Source: Capra hircus
Taxonomy: Eukaryota > Chordata > Mammalia > Artiodactyla > Bovidae
Assembly (NCBI RefSeq): GCF_001704415.2
Contig: NC_030822.1
Location: 57,033,345-57,097,344, forward strand
Length of the DNA: 64,000 bases
Reading direction: 5' to 3'
Below the pieces are notes generated by a model. It ran no database searches. It saw nothing but the letters and a program-made list of their open reading frames with translations, and was not told the origin of the DNA. Shown here piece by piece: positions 20,131-30,824 of the stretch. A program made the translations under genes and the position numbers. Each line of letters opens with the position of its first letter. The stretch's first letter is position 1.

Positions 20131-20741
20131 AGACATATGTATCCCATTGTTCATTACAGTACTATTTACAATAGCTTGAACGTGGAAGCAACCTAGATGC
20201 CCATCGACAGATGAATGGATAAAGAAGTTGTGGTACATATACACAATGGAATATTACTCAGCCATAAAAAGGAACACATTTGAGTCAATTCTGATGAGGT
20301 GGATGAACCTAGACCCTATTAAACAGAGTGAAGTGAGTCAGAAAGAGAAAGATAAACATCGTATTCTAATGCACATATACAGAATCTAGAAAAATGGTTC
20401 TGAAGAACTTAGTTACAGGGCAGCAGTGGAGAAACAGACATAGAGAATAGACTTATGGAGATGGGGAGAGGAGAGGAGAAGTGAGATGTGTGGAAAGAGT
20501 AACATGGAAACTTACATTAGCATATGTAACATGGATAGCCAACGGGAATTTGCTGTATGGCTCAGGAAACTCAAACAGGGGTTCTGCATCAACCTAGAGG
20601 AGTGGATGGGGAGGAATTTGGGAGGGAGGTTCAAAAGGGAGGGGATGTATGTATACCTATGGCTAATTTATGTTGAGGTTTGACAGAAAACAACAAAATT
20701 CTATAAAGCAATTATCCTTTAATAAAAAAATAAATTGAAAA
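20131..20741 (+). mobile_element. Ruminant L1 3' end inserted in older L1
   Basis: 5'-truncated ruminant L1: 'actatttacaatagcttgaa', 'cagatgaatggataaagaag', 'gtggatgaacctagacccta', then the ruminant 3'UTR and terminus 'cctatggctaatttatgttg' and 'aattctataaagcaattatc', with an A-rich tail. It sits between two 90-bp direct copies of its host. Confidence 0.9.
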
Positions 20742-20831
20742 AAAAACAGAAATAGACTCATAGACATAGAAAACAAACTTATGGTTATCAAAGGAGAAGA
20801 GGAGGAAGGATAAATTAGGAGTTTGGGAGTA
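20742..20831. repeat. 90-bp direct repeat, right copy
   Basis: Partner of 20041-20130. It is followed at 20822-20871 by a second, 25-base tandem duplication that starts 'gtttgggagtaac' twice. Confidence 0.88.
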
Positions 20832-20877
20832 ACATGTACACCGTAGTTTGGGAGTAACGTGTACACATTAGTATATC
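20742..20877 (+). mobile_element. Older L1, second segment
   Basis: Continuation of the older L1 3'UTR after the nested element ('ggttatcaaaggagaagagg', 'gtttgggagtaacatgtaca'). Two later pieces of the same element are seen at about 21116-21138 and 21561-21690. Confidence 0.8.
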
Positions 20878-20995
20878 AGAATACTGGAGTGAGTAGCTGT
20901 TCCCTTCTCCAGGGGATCTTCCCAACCCAGGGATCAAACCCAGGTTTCCCACATTGCAGGCAGATTCTTTACCAGCTGAGCCACCAGGGAAGCCC
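20878..20995 (-). mobile_element. Bov-tA SINE, half copy 1
   Basis: Reverse-strand tRNA-like half: 'atactggagtgagtagctgt', 'tctccaggggatcttcccaa', 'gagccaccagggaagccc'. The 3' half is missing. Confidence 0.88.
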
Positions 20996-20998
20996 GAG

Positions 20999-21115
20999 AA
21001 AACTGAGATGAGTAGCCTATCCCTTCTCCAGTGGATCTTGCTGACCCAGGAATGGAACCGGGGTCTCCTACATTGCAGGCGGATTCGCTACCACCTGAGT
21101 TACCAGGAAAGCCCA
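20999..21115 (-). mobile_element. Bov-tA SINE, half copy 2
   Basis: A second reverse-strand half SINE with the same extent as its left neighbour: 'gagatgagtagcctatccct', 'tctccagtggatcttgctga', 'gagttaccaggaaagccc'. The pair looks like a tandem duplication of the half element. Confidence 0.87.
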
Positions 21116-21140
21116 TGTACAAAATAGATAACCAGTGCCT

Positions 21141-21352
21141 GTGCTGGCGCTCAGTTGCTCAGTCGTGTCCGACTCTTTGCAACTCCATGGACTGTAGCCC
21201 ACCAGGGTCCTCTATTCATGGGATTTCCCAGGCAAGATTACTGGAATGGGTTGCCATTTCCTCCTCCAGGGGATCTTTCTGACCCAGGGATCAGACCTGC
21301 ATCTCCAGTGTCTTCTGCATTGTTAGGAGGATTCTTTTACCACTGAGCCACC
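21141..21352 (-). mobile_element. Bov-tA SINE, full length
   Basis: Reverse-strand copy: 'gttgctcagtcgtgtccgac', 'actgtagcccaccagggtcc', 'ggttgccatttcctcctcca', 'accactgagccacctg'. It abuts a forward copy head to head. Confidence 0.92.
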
Positions 21353-21541
21353 TGTGTCAAAGAATCCACCTGCCAATGCAGGAGACTTGGGTTCGATCCC
21401 TGGGTCGGGAAGATTCCCTAAAAGAGGAAATGGCAACCCATTCCAGTATCTTTGCCTGGAAAATCCCACTGACAGAGGAGTATAGTGGGCTACGGCCTTT
21501 GGGGTTGCAAAGAATCAGGCACGACTTAGCAACTAAACAAC
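21353..21541 (+). mobile_element. Bov-tA SINE, forward copy
   Basis: It starts within the SINE head ('aaagaatccacctgccaatg') and runs to 'ttagcaactaaacaacag'. It is inverted relative to 21141-21352 with no spacer, so the two can fold into a long hairpin. A short 'ttcagttcagtcgctcag' remnant follows. Confidence 0.92.
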
Positions 21542-21560
21542 AGTTCAGTTCAGTCGCTCA

Positions 21561-21690
21561 GGTATCTATACTCATATCTTGTAATAATCTGTGAGAAAAG
21601 AATCTGAAAAAGAATACATATAACGAAATTTTTGCTGTACACATGAAACTAATACAACATTGTAAATAAACTATAAGTTGATTTTTTTAC
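21561..21690 (+). mobile_element. Older L1, terminal segment
   Basis: 'tttttgctgtacacatgaaa', 'ctaatacaacattgtaaata' and 'aactataagttgatttttt' are the classic L1 3' terminus. It completes the element begun at 19856. Confidence 0.88.
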
Positions 21691-21711
21691 AGTATGAATT
21701 TTTAACCGGAA

Positions 21712-21805
21712 CCACCTGGAATCTTAGCTTGTAACCTTGGGCAAGGCATATGCCTTCTCCATCTATAGAACGGGGATGATAATACCCATCCTGGAGCACT
21801 CAGTG
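21712..21805 (+). mobile_element. MIR SINE fragment
   Basis: Forward MIR: 'gtaaccttgggcaaggcata' then 'tctccatctatagaacgggg' and 'gatgataatacccatcc', matching 'gaccttgggcaagttac ... catctgtaaaatgggg'. Confidence 0.7.
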
Positions 21806-22137
21806 AATGGTAGCTGTAAACTATCAGTATATCACACATCTTCCCAATTGTGCCTCTGGTCCCTATGGGAGACAACTGCATGGTCTGGAATTGAGGGTTT
21901 ACGTAAGAATCGTGTTGGCCAGCCTGGGAAGCAGGAAATGAGAAAGAGATGTATCTATTAAATGCTTATTATTGAAATCCAGATTCTCCTCCTGGGTCTT
22001 GGCTCAGCCTTGTGGGGCCATATCCTCTAGAGCCCTTGTAAGCTCATCCGCCGCCTGGTGGGCAGGCTGCATATCTGCCTCTGAGAACCCGTGGGTTCCT
22101 TGTTGGAATTCCCAGCATGATCTTGTCTCTGTACACA

Positions 22138-22280
22138 TTCCCAGCAAACATTTGAGTAAGCAGTGCACCAGGCATCAGTCTGGGCAGAAGGATATGAAGA
22201 TGAAGGAGACGTGACCCCTGCCCTGAGGGATGTACCCAGGCTGCAGGATGGAAACAGATGGGGAAACGAATAACAGGGAA
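22138..22280 (-). mobile_element. L2 3'-end fragment
   Basis: Antisense L2 terminus: 'gcagtgcaccaggcatcagt', 'gtgacccctgccctgaggga'. Diverged. Confidence 0.55.
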
Positions 22281-22785
22281 GCCAGCCGAGGAGGTAAGCA
22301 GAGTAAGCGCACCATGGGGCCAAGGAGGGGCACCTCATGTGCCCACGATGGAGGCTGACTGAAGCCCACTTGTGTTAGGAAGCCTTTACCAGTCAAATAA
22401 GTCTTTTCCCTCATTCCATAATACTGCTCACCTTAGCATTTACATATTTTATTTCTTTTATGTATGTTTTTCTTCTGAACCAGAATTAAATAAGGAGTAA
22501 ACTAAGCAAGATGAGACTCATAAAGTACCTGACCCCCAGGAGATATGCAACAAAATCTAGTTTTCTTTTACTTCTTCTCTCCATGAGGGAGGTGTTTATG
22601 TCATAGATTTGGTTGAAGCGCATGAAATTACCATTTTTTGTAGGTAGCTGAATATTGGTGATTTCATATGGTCCAAGCTCATACTTTATTCAGTGACCCA
22701 AAGCTGCTTGATGGGTTAATGGATTTAGCTTAGAAGAAAAAAGTTTCTTCCTGGTGATGACTGAGGGGAGACGAGCAGCTTTGTT
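22281..22785. other. Unassigned stretch
   Basis: About 500 bases with no recognised gene or repeat. AT-rich around 22430-22500. Confidence 0.4.
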
Positions 22786-22789
22786 CTGC

Positions 22790-22970
22790 GTATCCAGCAT
22801 GTTTTGAACATCAAATACATGCAAGGTACCATACAAGGACCTGGGGTGTAGGGATAGAAGGTCCCTGCTCAGCAAAAGTTGGCCATCTCAAGAAGAGATA
22901 GACGAGTCATCAACATGATGACTAATGTATCAAAACTTCAAACAGTGCACTACAGAAATGCAAGAAGGGG
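22790..22970 (-). mobile_element. L2 3'-end fragment
   Basis: Antisense L2: 'atgcaaggtaccatacaagg', 'gtccctgctcagcaaaagtt', 'aacagtgcactacagaaatg'. Strongly diverged. Confidence 0.45.
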
Positions 22971-23179
22971 GAATGAGGAATGGGAACGAGGAGTCTGATC
23001 AGGGAAAAATCTTACAGGAGGGTCATGACACCTGTATCTACGAGCTGCAGAGGCATCCTTTTTAACAAAGCTGGGCATCCATCTGGGCACAGAGAGTAAC
23101 AGAAAGACACACACAGCAGGGTGCTTGTGTTTTTGGAGGGAGAGTGGCCACACCACAGGACTTGCAGGATGTTATTAGT

Positions 23180-23267
23180 CCCTCAACTAAGTAATCCCCC
23201 AAGCAGGGATTGAACCTGCATCCTCAGCAGTGAAAGTCCTAACCACAGGACTGTCAGGGAATTCCCA
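23180..23267 (-). mobile_element. CHR-type SINE fragment
   Basis: Reverse-strand tRNA-like head: 'aagcagggattgaacctgca', 'gtgaaagtcctaaccacagg', 'ctgtcagggaattccc'. Confidence 0.85.
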
Positions 23268-23382
23268 CCCACACAGAGAGAGGCTTTAAGGAACAAATGG
23301 ACTAATGTCTCCAAAACGAATAGGAAATCACAAATGCAAGTACGCTTTTATAGATCTTTAAAAAGAAGCTAGTGCTTCATTC

Positions 23383-23515
23383 ATTTTTAATTGGAGGGTA
23401 ATTTCTTTACAATAATTGTGTTTTCTGCCATACATCAACATAGTGTATATACATTCCCTCTCTCTTGAACCTCTTCTCACCTCCCACCCCATCCCACCCC
23501 TCTAGGCTATCACAT
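23383..23515 (-). mobile_element. Ruminant L1 3'-terminal fragment
   Basis: Antisense terminus: 'tttttaattggagggtaatt', 'ttctgccatacatcaacata'. Only ~130 bases remain. Confidence 0.82.
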
Positions 23516-24215
23516 AGCACCAGAAACCCGAACCACTGCTTCTAACTGGAGCCCTGTGATCCTCTTGTTAGGGAGGTGAACAAAAAAGCCCCCTCCCCAA
23601 CCCCTTGCAAAGGAATTGGTGGGCCCTCCCCTTGGGCAGAATGTCCAGTTCTGAGTGACTGGAATTTCCATAGGTCTGGCCTTGCCTTCCACCCTCCCAT
23701 TAACTGCAAACAATAAGCTCTGCTCCTAAGGAAAGAGGTAGTTTCTTTGTCCTTCTTCTCATGGCCACACTGCAAGCCCCAGCTCCATGTTATTGATGCT
23801 TCCCTGGGTAGGGGAGGAGGCTGGTGGTGTTCTGTCACGGATGCTGGATAAACCATAAATCGCTTTGAGTCATTTGTATTGGCTTCTGACCTCACAGTAT
23901 CTCACCTCCCGCCTCCAAGGCCTTTAATTGGGGCAACCTACCCTTCATCCTGACTGTCCTTGGGCCAGGCTACCTTCCTCCAACCGGGCTGAGGTTGCAG
24001 AAGCTCCAGAGTGTGACTGGGAAGGCACTGACATAGGGAAGAAAGCAGAAAGTGGGAAGGAGCCAAGTCCCAGGGGAGAGAGGCCCCCAGCAACTGGGAA
24101 AATATGCATTTCCTGGGTGAAGGGCAGAGCCAAAAAGGGGCCTGAGGAAAGGAGACAGGTATCTTTACAAGTTCCTCCTGTGTGGCTGATTCTGAAATTT
24201 TTATATAAAATAAAT
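23516..24215. other. Unassigned 700-bp stretch
   Basis: GC-moderate sequence with long but meaningless frames on both strands (23542-23895 minus, 23928 onward plus). The latter runs into the GT repeat and a SINE, so it is not a gene. No domain recognised. Confidence 0.4.
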
Positions 24216-24263
24216 GTGTGTGCATGTGTGTATGTGTGGTGTGTGTGTGTGTGTGTGTGTGTG
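24214..24263. repeat. (TG)n microsatellite
   Basis: Imperfect TG repeat with a pure run at about 24240-24264, directly abutting a Bov-tA. Confidence 0.95.
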
Positions 24264-24473
24264 TGCTCAGTTGCTCAGTTGCGTCCAACTCTTTGCAACT
24301 CACGGACTTGTAGCCCACCAGGCTCCTCTGTCCATGGGATTCTCCAGGCAAGAATACTGGAGTGGATTGCCATTTCCTCCTCCAGGGGATCTTCCCAGGG
24401 ATCCAGCCTGAGTCTTCTGCGTCTCCTGCATTGGCAGGCAGATTCTTTACCACTGAGCCACCTGGGAAGCCAA
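24264..24473 (-). mobile_element. Bov-tA SINE, full length
   Basis: Reverse strand: 'gttgctcagttgcgtccaac', 'gattctccaggcaagaatac', 'gcagattctttaccactgag', 'ccacctgggaagcc'. The 3' end faces the TG repeat. Confidence 0.93.
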
Positions 24474-25855
24474 CAGAATAAACACATATACACAAAACAG
24501 CTTCTGTATTTCTCTAATGAAACTTATTCTGTCAAAGGACTTTTAGGAAGAGCGGGCAGCTGAATGTGTCTCAGCCCCTCCCCTCCCATGCCAGCCCCTT
24601 TCCAAATGAATATTTCAGCAGAGTGCCCCTGGTGCTCTCAGTAAATAAACCAGGATCAATTGTTTGCTAGAGCCTCTGCTCAAATCCGCCTTAGATGGTA
24701 ATATTTTAAAGTTGATTGGATCTTAAAATTGTAAGAGGTCCGTGGTGTCATGACTTTGCTGGCATTATCAGCTCAGCCATTGTCTTACCAAGCAATCTCC
24801 CACTGAAGCCCAGGGCTTCCCGCCCCCACCCCCAGTGAAGGCAGATGGAGGCAGCTGCACCAGGCACCCACTAGGGATGCTCACTTAAGAATCAAGTGAT
24901 GGTAAAGAATGAGGCTGCCTCTCCTCGCCCATCCGCGTGACCTTGGGAGTGCAGAACTCTCCTTGCAGCATCAAGGGAGGCTCCAGGCTTCTCCCACCCA
25001 CCCCCCACCACCCCGTCTTCCTTCTTTTTCCTTTTTTTTATTTTCATATGCCCGTTGACAGTGTCATCTCTCAACTTGATAAACTTGTCAGAGGGAGCTC
25101 CGGGAAAGTGTGACACGGAGGTTGGACTGATTGCTGAGTATGCAGGGAGAAGGGGCTGGGGAGACGAGGGAGGCACTGGGACTTTAGCCTAGGGGTAGGC
25201 AACTGTTCTGGGGTGTTCTTGGGCTAGAGGGCAATGCACACTGCCCCCACAGCTTACTCTTAGCAGACCAGGATCCTGGAGGAGGGAAAAGGAGATTTGG
25301 GGATGAAAATGTGTTGGGATTGAAGGTTGCTGTGGATGGACAATACCCACCAAGGATTTGAGGCTGCACACGCATGCACCTGTGCATGACACTGTGTTAC
25401 ATGCATTCTGGGGCATGCATGAGACAGGCCATAGGAGGCTGTGGGGAGAAGGCGCGGGTAGCCAAGCATAAAGGCAGGATGGAGGGTGAAAGGCAAAGAG
25501 CAATAGGCCTCTCTTGATAAAACAAGCTGGAAACTAGAACTTGGGTGCTTTCTGGAACCCTTCTACTAATTTCTTCCTGAGAGATCTTTTCAGATCCCCA
25601 CCTGGAATCCATAATCATCCATAATCATGGAAGTTTGCACTAAAAATTCTCCTTTGCATCCAGAGGGTGAGTAAGCTAGTGATCGCTGTTGTTCTAAGAC
25701 TTATGCCGTGATTTATGTCATGACATTTTGTTAACATTAATCACACACACGTTGGATCAATGAATGAAACAAAGAACTTCACTTTTGCCTGAACTAATTT
25801 GTTGGGATGTGAGGGAAATCCACATTAAATGAGTAATTTAGAGAAGAAAGAAGAA
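24474..25855. other. Unassigned 1.4-kb stretch
   Basis: No gene or repeat recognised. The part 24590-24800 lacks repeat hallmarks and has ordered AT-rich motifs ('caggatcaattgtttgctag', 'ttaaagttgattggatctta'); it is a candidate conserved noncoding element. Open frames at 25189-25503 share no known motif. Confidence 0.4.
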
Positions 25856-25861
25856 AGATCT

Positions 25862-25960
25862 GAATCTGAATATCAGCTTTGTCCAAACTACCTCTCCTCT
25901 TCGGTCCTCAGTTTCCTCATCTGTACAATGGGAGATATGAAATTTATCACAGGGAACGTT
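25862..25960 (+). mobile_element. MIR SINE fragment
   Basis: Forward MIR: 'ggtcctcagtttcctcatct' and 'gtacaatgggagatatga' follow the MIR centre. Confidence 0.75.
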
Positions 25961-26860
25961 ATCCAGAATTCTAACTTGCAGGAAAAATCCTAGGTGCTGT
26001 CCTGGTGATCAGTGCAACAATGCAAATGAAAGATGCCTATAAATTGCAACACCATACAGATTCATGAAGATGGTCTGATCTCCTCCACTGGGATGGATTT
26101 CCCTTATATTGGGGTCCTGTGGCCAATAACCCCCTTATTGGGCTGATAACCCACCCCAACTTCGTTTTTTCTCTCTGGAGGGAAGGACCTGGCCATCTGC
26201 CAAAGGAACGGGCGTCCCCTTTTCCTGGTACTGTTTAATAGGGCAATAAAATTCTGCCCCAGTGCCGCCCAGTGATTAGAACACATCTCAGGAGCTGCAG
26301 TGAAGATTCGAGGTCAAGAAATTCACCTCACCTGGGGAAGTGCCATCATTGTTCTACGATGCTCTGCCTGGAGTGTGGTATTTATAAGACAGGATTTAGG
26401 TCTGAAAATAAGGGAAGTTGTCAGAGCTCAGGGTTATTGATACAAGTGTGAGTGACAACACTGACAGCTAACGTGAAGAGTTTTAGTTGTGTCCAGGTTT
26501 CTAAATTGGGAGGGAGTCAAAATTAATAAATTAGATCATTGACAAACCCCCTGGAGGGAAGGAATCCTCATCCCGGCTCACTGGCTCACCTTTTTAGCCT
26601 TCACGTAAAGAGAACTGCGTTTGGGAAGCACCATGAAATTAAATACACACACCAAACACACAGGGATAAAATAGCTACTGTCATTAATGTATTAAAAGTC
26701 ATAGAGGAGCACTACTTACTCAAATAACATGGTTAAAAAAAAAAAAAGGAGCCACATTATTCTCTGAAAGATGACCCATGTGCAAATTATTATAACACTA
26801 CAGAGCCTAGGTTGTCTGTGTGCTATGATAGGAAACAGCATCAGGACCGTGTTTCCAGTT
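25961..26860. other. Unassigned 900-bp stretch
   Basis: No gene or confident repeat. Short poly-A at about 26733-26747. Confidence 0.4.
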
Positions 26861-26864
26861 TTGA

Positions 26865-26975
26865 TCAACCAGTCTTGTGAACTCTGAGCCTCAGTTTCCT
26901 CAATTGCAAAATGAGGGGGTTGGGCCAGAAGACTTCTAAGGTCCCATCCAGTTTTGAGATTCTGAGGCTCTATCT
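26865..26975 (+). mobile_element. MIR-family SINE fragment
   Basis: 'gagcctcagtttcctcaatt' and 'gcaaaatgagggggttgggc' match the MIR core. The following 'agaagacttctaaggtccc' fits a MIR-related subfamily end. Confidence 0.65.
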
Positions 26976-27204
26976 TGAGTACGACTTCACGGGTCTTTTT
27001 GATCCAGAAGGTACTTGAGGATCCTGCTACGCATGTGGTAGCCATTTTGAACATCAGTGGCCTTTGTCTGGGAGACGCACTGTCAGCCGACGGAGAGGCC
27101 TGATTAATAGGATGGGAGATCACAGGGCTGACTGTTGGCACTTTCTTATTTTCTGCAGCATTTCTGTCCTTGGAGAGCTACATAAAACTGGTCAGCTTTG
27201 CTTT

Positions 27205-27235
27205 CTTTTTTCTTCTTCTTCTTCTTCTTCTTTTC
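27205..27235. repeat. (CTT)n microsatellite
   Basis: 'ttcttcttcttcttcttctt' inside a longer pyrimidine run. Confidence 0.92.
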
Positions 27236-28033
27236 TGGTTTTTAGCCACACCTCCAGAAGAGATTTTGGTTTTTCATTTCCTTTCACTGCAGGTTTCGAT
27301 CTTCCCCACCCCCAAAACAATATCTCCCATCCTATGGCATTAATAGACACACACACAATGCTTCACATTGGCTCTGCCTCCTTAAACTTTTGGAAACTCT
27401 TACTGTGCATGTCTACAAAACCTAAATTTGGGGCCTGTGCTATTTGGTGGTGTCTCTTTGCCTCAGAGAAATCTTCTAGCTTTTTTCCATTTCAAAGCCC
27501 TTGGGTCCATACAAATGCTCTTGGAGAGAGAGCTTTTTTTCCCCCCTTAGGAAAAATTCAGGTTTGTCACCAGGAGAGAAGAGGTTTTTCTGTGGAAAAT
27601 CTTCCTCATGCTGGTTATAAAGCCACTCACATCTCAGTGTGAACTCTGCAAACTCGCCCGTTGTCTTTGTGAGTGAGAAGTGAAATCCACACAAAGGTAT
27701 AAAGAGCTGATCCATATAAAGATTGTTCTCCGGATTTCCATTGGGCAACAGCTTTCTGATGACTGCATCTTTGCTGCAGACAGCTGTGCAATTGAGACAA
27801 CAGCAGGGCTCCAGATGTGCTGGGACTTGCTAGGCAACAGACTTAGAAGTTTGGCCAAATCAGCCCCAGATCATCACCAGAGGAGGGGGAAATAATACAG
27901 GGCTGGGCCAGAGTTTTCGTGGCATTAGGGGGCTGGGGTATTAACCCAGCGGACAGAAAGAGAACAAGTTGGGATGGAAGGTCTATTTCTCATGTAATGT
28001 GTAAAGTCTTTCCTTTGTCTGTAAAAAATTCTC
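27236..28033. other. Unassigned 800-bp stretch
   Basis: No gene recognised. The 192-residue frame at 27064-27642 begins in unrelated DNA, crosses the CTT repeat and has no domain. Confidence 0.4.
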
Positions 28034-28035
28034 AT

Positions 28036-28250
28036 GGGCTTCCCAGGTGGCTCAGTTGTAAAGAATTCACTTGGCAAGCAGGGGACTCAGGTTCAATCCC
28101 TGGGTTGGAAAGATCCCCTAGAGAAGGAAACGGCAACCCACTCCGGTATTCTTGCCTGGGAAATCCCACGGACGGAGGAGCCTGACTGGCTACAGTCACA
28201 AAAGAGTCGGGCATGACTGCGTGAATAAACAAATGAACAAACAAAAAAAT
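28036..28250 (+). mobile_element. Bov-tA SINE, full length
   Basis: 'ggcttcccaggtggctcagt', 'ttcaatccctgggttggaaa', 'ggcaacccactccggtattc', 'gagtcgggcatgactgcgtg', then an A-rich tail with 'aaacaaacaaaaaaataaa'. Confidence 0.93.
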
Positions 28251-28299
28251 AAACTGACAGGACAACAGAACTGAGAGGGCCCACTTGGAGAGGGCTTCA

Positions 28300-28395
28300 C
28301 ACTGTGGTTAGAAATCTGGGCACTTGAGTCCTGCAGACCTCAGTTTGAATATTGGTCCTGCCTCTGACTAGTTGTGTGACCTTGGGCTCCTGTGC
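28300..28395 (+). mobile_element. MIR SINE fragment (tRNA-like half)
   Basis: 'tcagtttgaatattggtcct' and 'gcctctgactagttgtgtga' then 'ccttgggc' match the 5' half of MIR. Confidence 0.75.
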
Positions 28396-28513
28396 AGAGC
28401 TGATGCTTACAAGGCAATTAGATTGTGCTTAACTTGTTTAATTATAGTGGCTCCTTCTTTTACAAAGAGGAATTTAACAACCAGCAAGACACTGCGGTGA
28501 TGAAGATCAGTTG

Positions 28514-28722
28514 CAGTGAAGTGAAGTGGCTCAGTTGTGTCTGACTCTTCGCGACTCCGTGGACTGTAGCCCGCCAGGCTCCTCCGTCCATGGGATTCTC
28601 CAGGCAAGAATACTGGAATGGGTTGCCATTTCCTTCTCCAGGGGATCTTCCCAACCCAGGGATCGAACTCATGTCTCCTGCATTGCAGGCAGATGCTTTA
28701 ACCTCTGAGCCACCAGGGAAGC
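28514..28722 (-). mobile_element. Bov-tA SINE, full length
   Basis: Reverse strand: 'ggctcagttgtgtctgactc', 'gactgtagcccgccaggctc', 'gccatttccttctccagggg', 'ctctgagccaccagggaagc'. Close to consensus. Confidence 0.94.
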
Positions 28723-29995
28723 AGGAAGTAAAGCTGGGTCTAAAATCCAGTTCTCCTAACTCCCCACTAAGTGTTCTCTCCACTATACTAGCGTCTGCAA
28801 ACTTACCTGATCATGACAATCACCTGCTGAGTACCTCTGGAATTGGCCCCGGGTGAGTCTTAAGATGAACGAGACAAATTTGAGAAAGACCTTCTCTGCA
28901 CCGTGTTACCTAGGATAGAATTTCTCAGAGATACGCTGTCCTTCCTTCTACATCTCTTCTATCCATACAGATGATGGGGCTGGGGAGGGAAATGAATCAC
29001 TCATCCCAAGAGGCAACAGGGATCCCAGAAAGAGTCCAAAACAGCTCTGAGTGGTGTTTTGGCATAAACAAACTGACTAACTTTTCACAGAAATTTAGGA
29101 GAGAAAATCTGTGTGCCCTTACATGAGCTGTCTAACAGGGGTATATTAGAAAATGTGTAATGATTCTCTCTTGGGCATATTTTAGTGAGATCCGTCTGCT
29201 TTGGGGTGACCTGGCTTTTCCTTGGACTTTGCTAGAAATCAGGGAGCTATCTGGGGCTTGTACAATTCAGGCATTCAAAGCAGAACACAGGAAAAGAGCC
29301 CCTCAGGTGGGAACCGTAGATGAGCAGATGGTAAAAAGTGTTCTTGGTGTCTCTTGAACATTAATGCCCTGGAAACTTTGTTTTAAGTTGAGTTTTTATG
29401 GTTACTTTGGGCAACCACAAAGGATAACAGAACCATGGCAGCAGCTACTTGGAGAGGAGAAGCACGTGTCCTAAAGCACTTTAGGTACAAAGGCAGGTGG
29501 CTTCAGATAGACTGCAGGTTATGAAATGGAAAAGCCCATTGTCGTTTTGGACTTTGCAGGGAGCCAGGAGTAAATAATACTTCTCATATAGCTTTAGCCC
29601 CGTGCTATCTTAATTGCAATCTCTGGTGAGATTTGGAGTTATGCGTTTTTAACAAGCAAACCATAAAATAAGGTTTAATCTCCCCAGAGCCCCGGAGTTA
29701 ATTTATCTGTCCACAGGCTAAGATCTTTTTAAAGGTTAAGAATGCTTGGGTTTTCTTTCTAGGTCTCTGGGTTGGCTGGAACGCCTGCAGGTTTCTCCTA
29801 CGGCTGGTGGCTGGAATCTGGCTTTCATCAGCGCTAAAGACCCAAGCCCTTAGGAAACCCTGCTATAAGCATCAGATATTGGATCCTAGTATCCAGACTA
29901 TCCTGCATCCAGATGGGGAGGAACTGGTATTCATCAGGACTGTGTCTGTGGCTGAAAATGCATTTGATTTAGCCTCAGAAGACCAGGGATTATCT
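28723..29995. other. Unassigned 1.3-kb stretch
   Basis: No gene or confident repeat. The part 29590-29740 is ordered, AT-balanced sequence without repeat hallmarks and may be conserved noncoding DNA. Confidence 0.4.
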
Positions 29996-29999
29996 TTAC

Positions 30000-30165
30000 T
30001 CTATGATTAGGAGCTGTGGGATTTAGGGGAAATTATTTAGCCTCTCTGAGCTTTTGTTTCCTCATCTGTAAAATGGGTATAACCATATCTACCTTGAAAT
30101 ATTCAAAGAATTCTGTGAACATTAAATAGAATGAATGGCTTTTTCTTTAAAAAGTAAAGCACAAA
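30000..30165 (+). mobile_element. MIR SINE fragment
   Basis: Forward MIR: 'ttatttagcctctctgagct', 'ttgtttcctcatctgtaaaa', 'tgggtataaccatatctacc', 'gtgaacattaaatagaatga'. Confidence 0.8.
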
Positions 30166-30649
30166 GTAGTTGTTAAGCTAATTTTCTTACATGGCTATTC
30201 AAGCAAGTGGAATTTGCTGCTTTCGTCAAAGAAAGTATTTTCTAGCAAGCCATGCTGTTGAAAGACATTTCTGAGTGTTCAGAAGACACCTAAAACCCAA
30301 TCCTGGCTCTCAGCTTGCCAGCGTAGGTTCATTGCCAACATATAGAGAGCACAAGTTATCACACAGCTCTTGGGCCTAACCACAGAATTAATACACATAT
30401 ATTATCTCCATTACTCAGCTCAGCAGGGCCACCTGTCCTCTTCAGAACACCTTTCTTGTCCTTGCCAACCACCCCAGGGGATGCAATAACTAATCTGTAT
30501 CCATCAGTCAGGAGTCTACTCTCATCCATCTGCAAGGCTGTGTCCCAAGGGAACTAAATCAAGGGGTTGCCTGCATTCTGGGTGGAGGCAGAGGAGGAAG
30601 GACTCTGGAGGATGGGTTGACGTGGCCCATTATTGACAAGCCGTTCTGG
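30166..30649. other. Unassigned stretch
   Basis: About 480 bases with no gene and no confident repeat. Confidence 0.4.
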
Positions 30650-30812
30650 GGTCTCCCATCATCTGGAATTCATATCCATGGAACCTACCCACCTCTCCCT
30701 CCTCCCAGCACATCAAGTTCTCCCCACCCCACCCACCAGTCACACCAACTGTCCTCAGCTCTGATGAGCCTTCTTCCTGAAATGCCTCCCTCTTTTACCC
30801 CCTACTAAATCA
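30650..30812 (+). mobile_element. L2 fragment, left part
   Basis: 'gatgagccttcttcctgaaa' and 'tgcctccctcttttaccccc' match the L2 stretch coding for the RT C-terminus, which reappears after the SINE. Confidence 0.5.
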
Positions 30813-30824
30813 TTCATCTGTGAT

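Noticed and set aside
23928..24563. 211-residue open frame on the plus strand
   Set aside because: It runs through a TG microsatellite and a reverse Bov-tA; the C-terminal part is SINE translation.
27064..27642. 192-residue open frame
   Set aside because: It crosses a CTT repeat (Ser run) and unrelated DNA with no domain or splice evidence.
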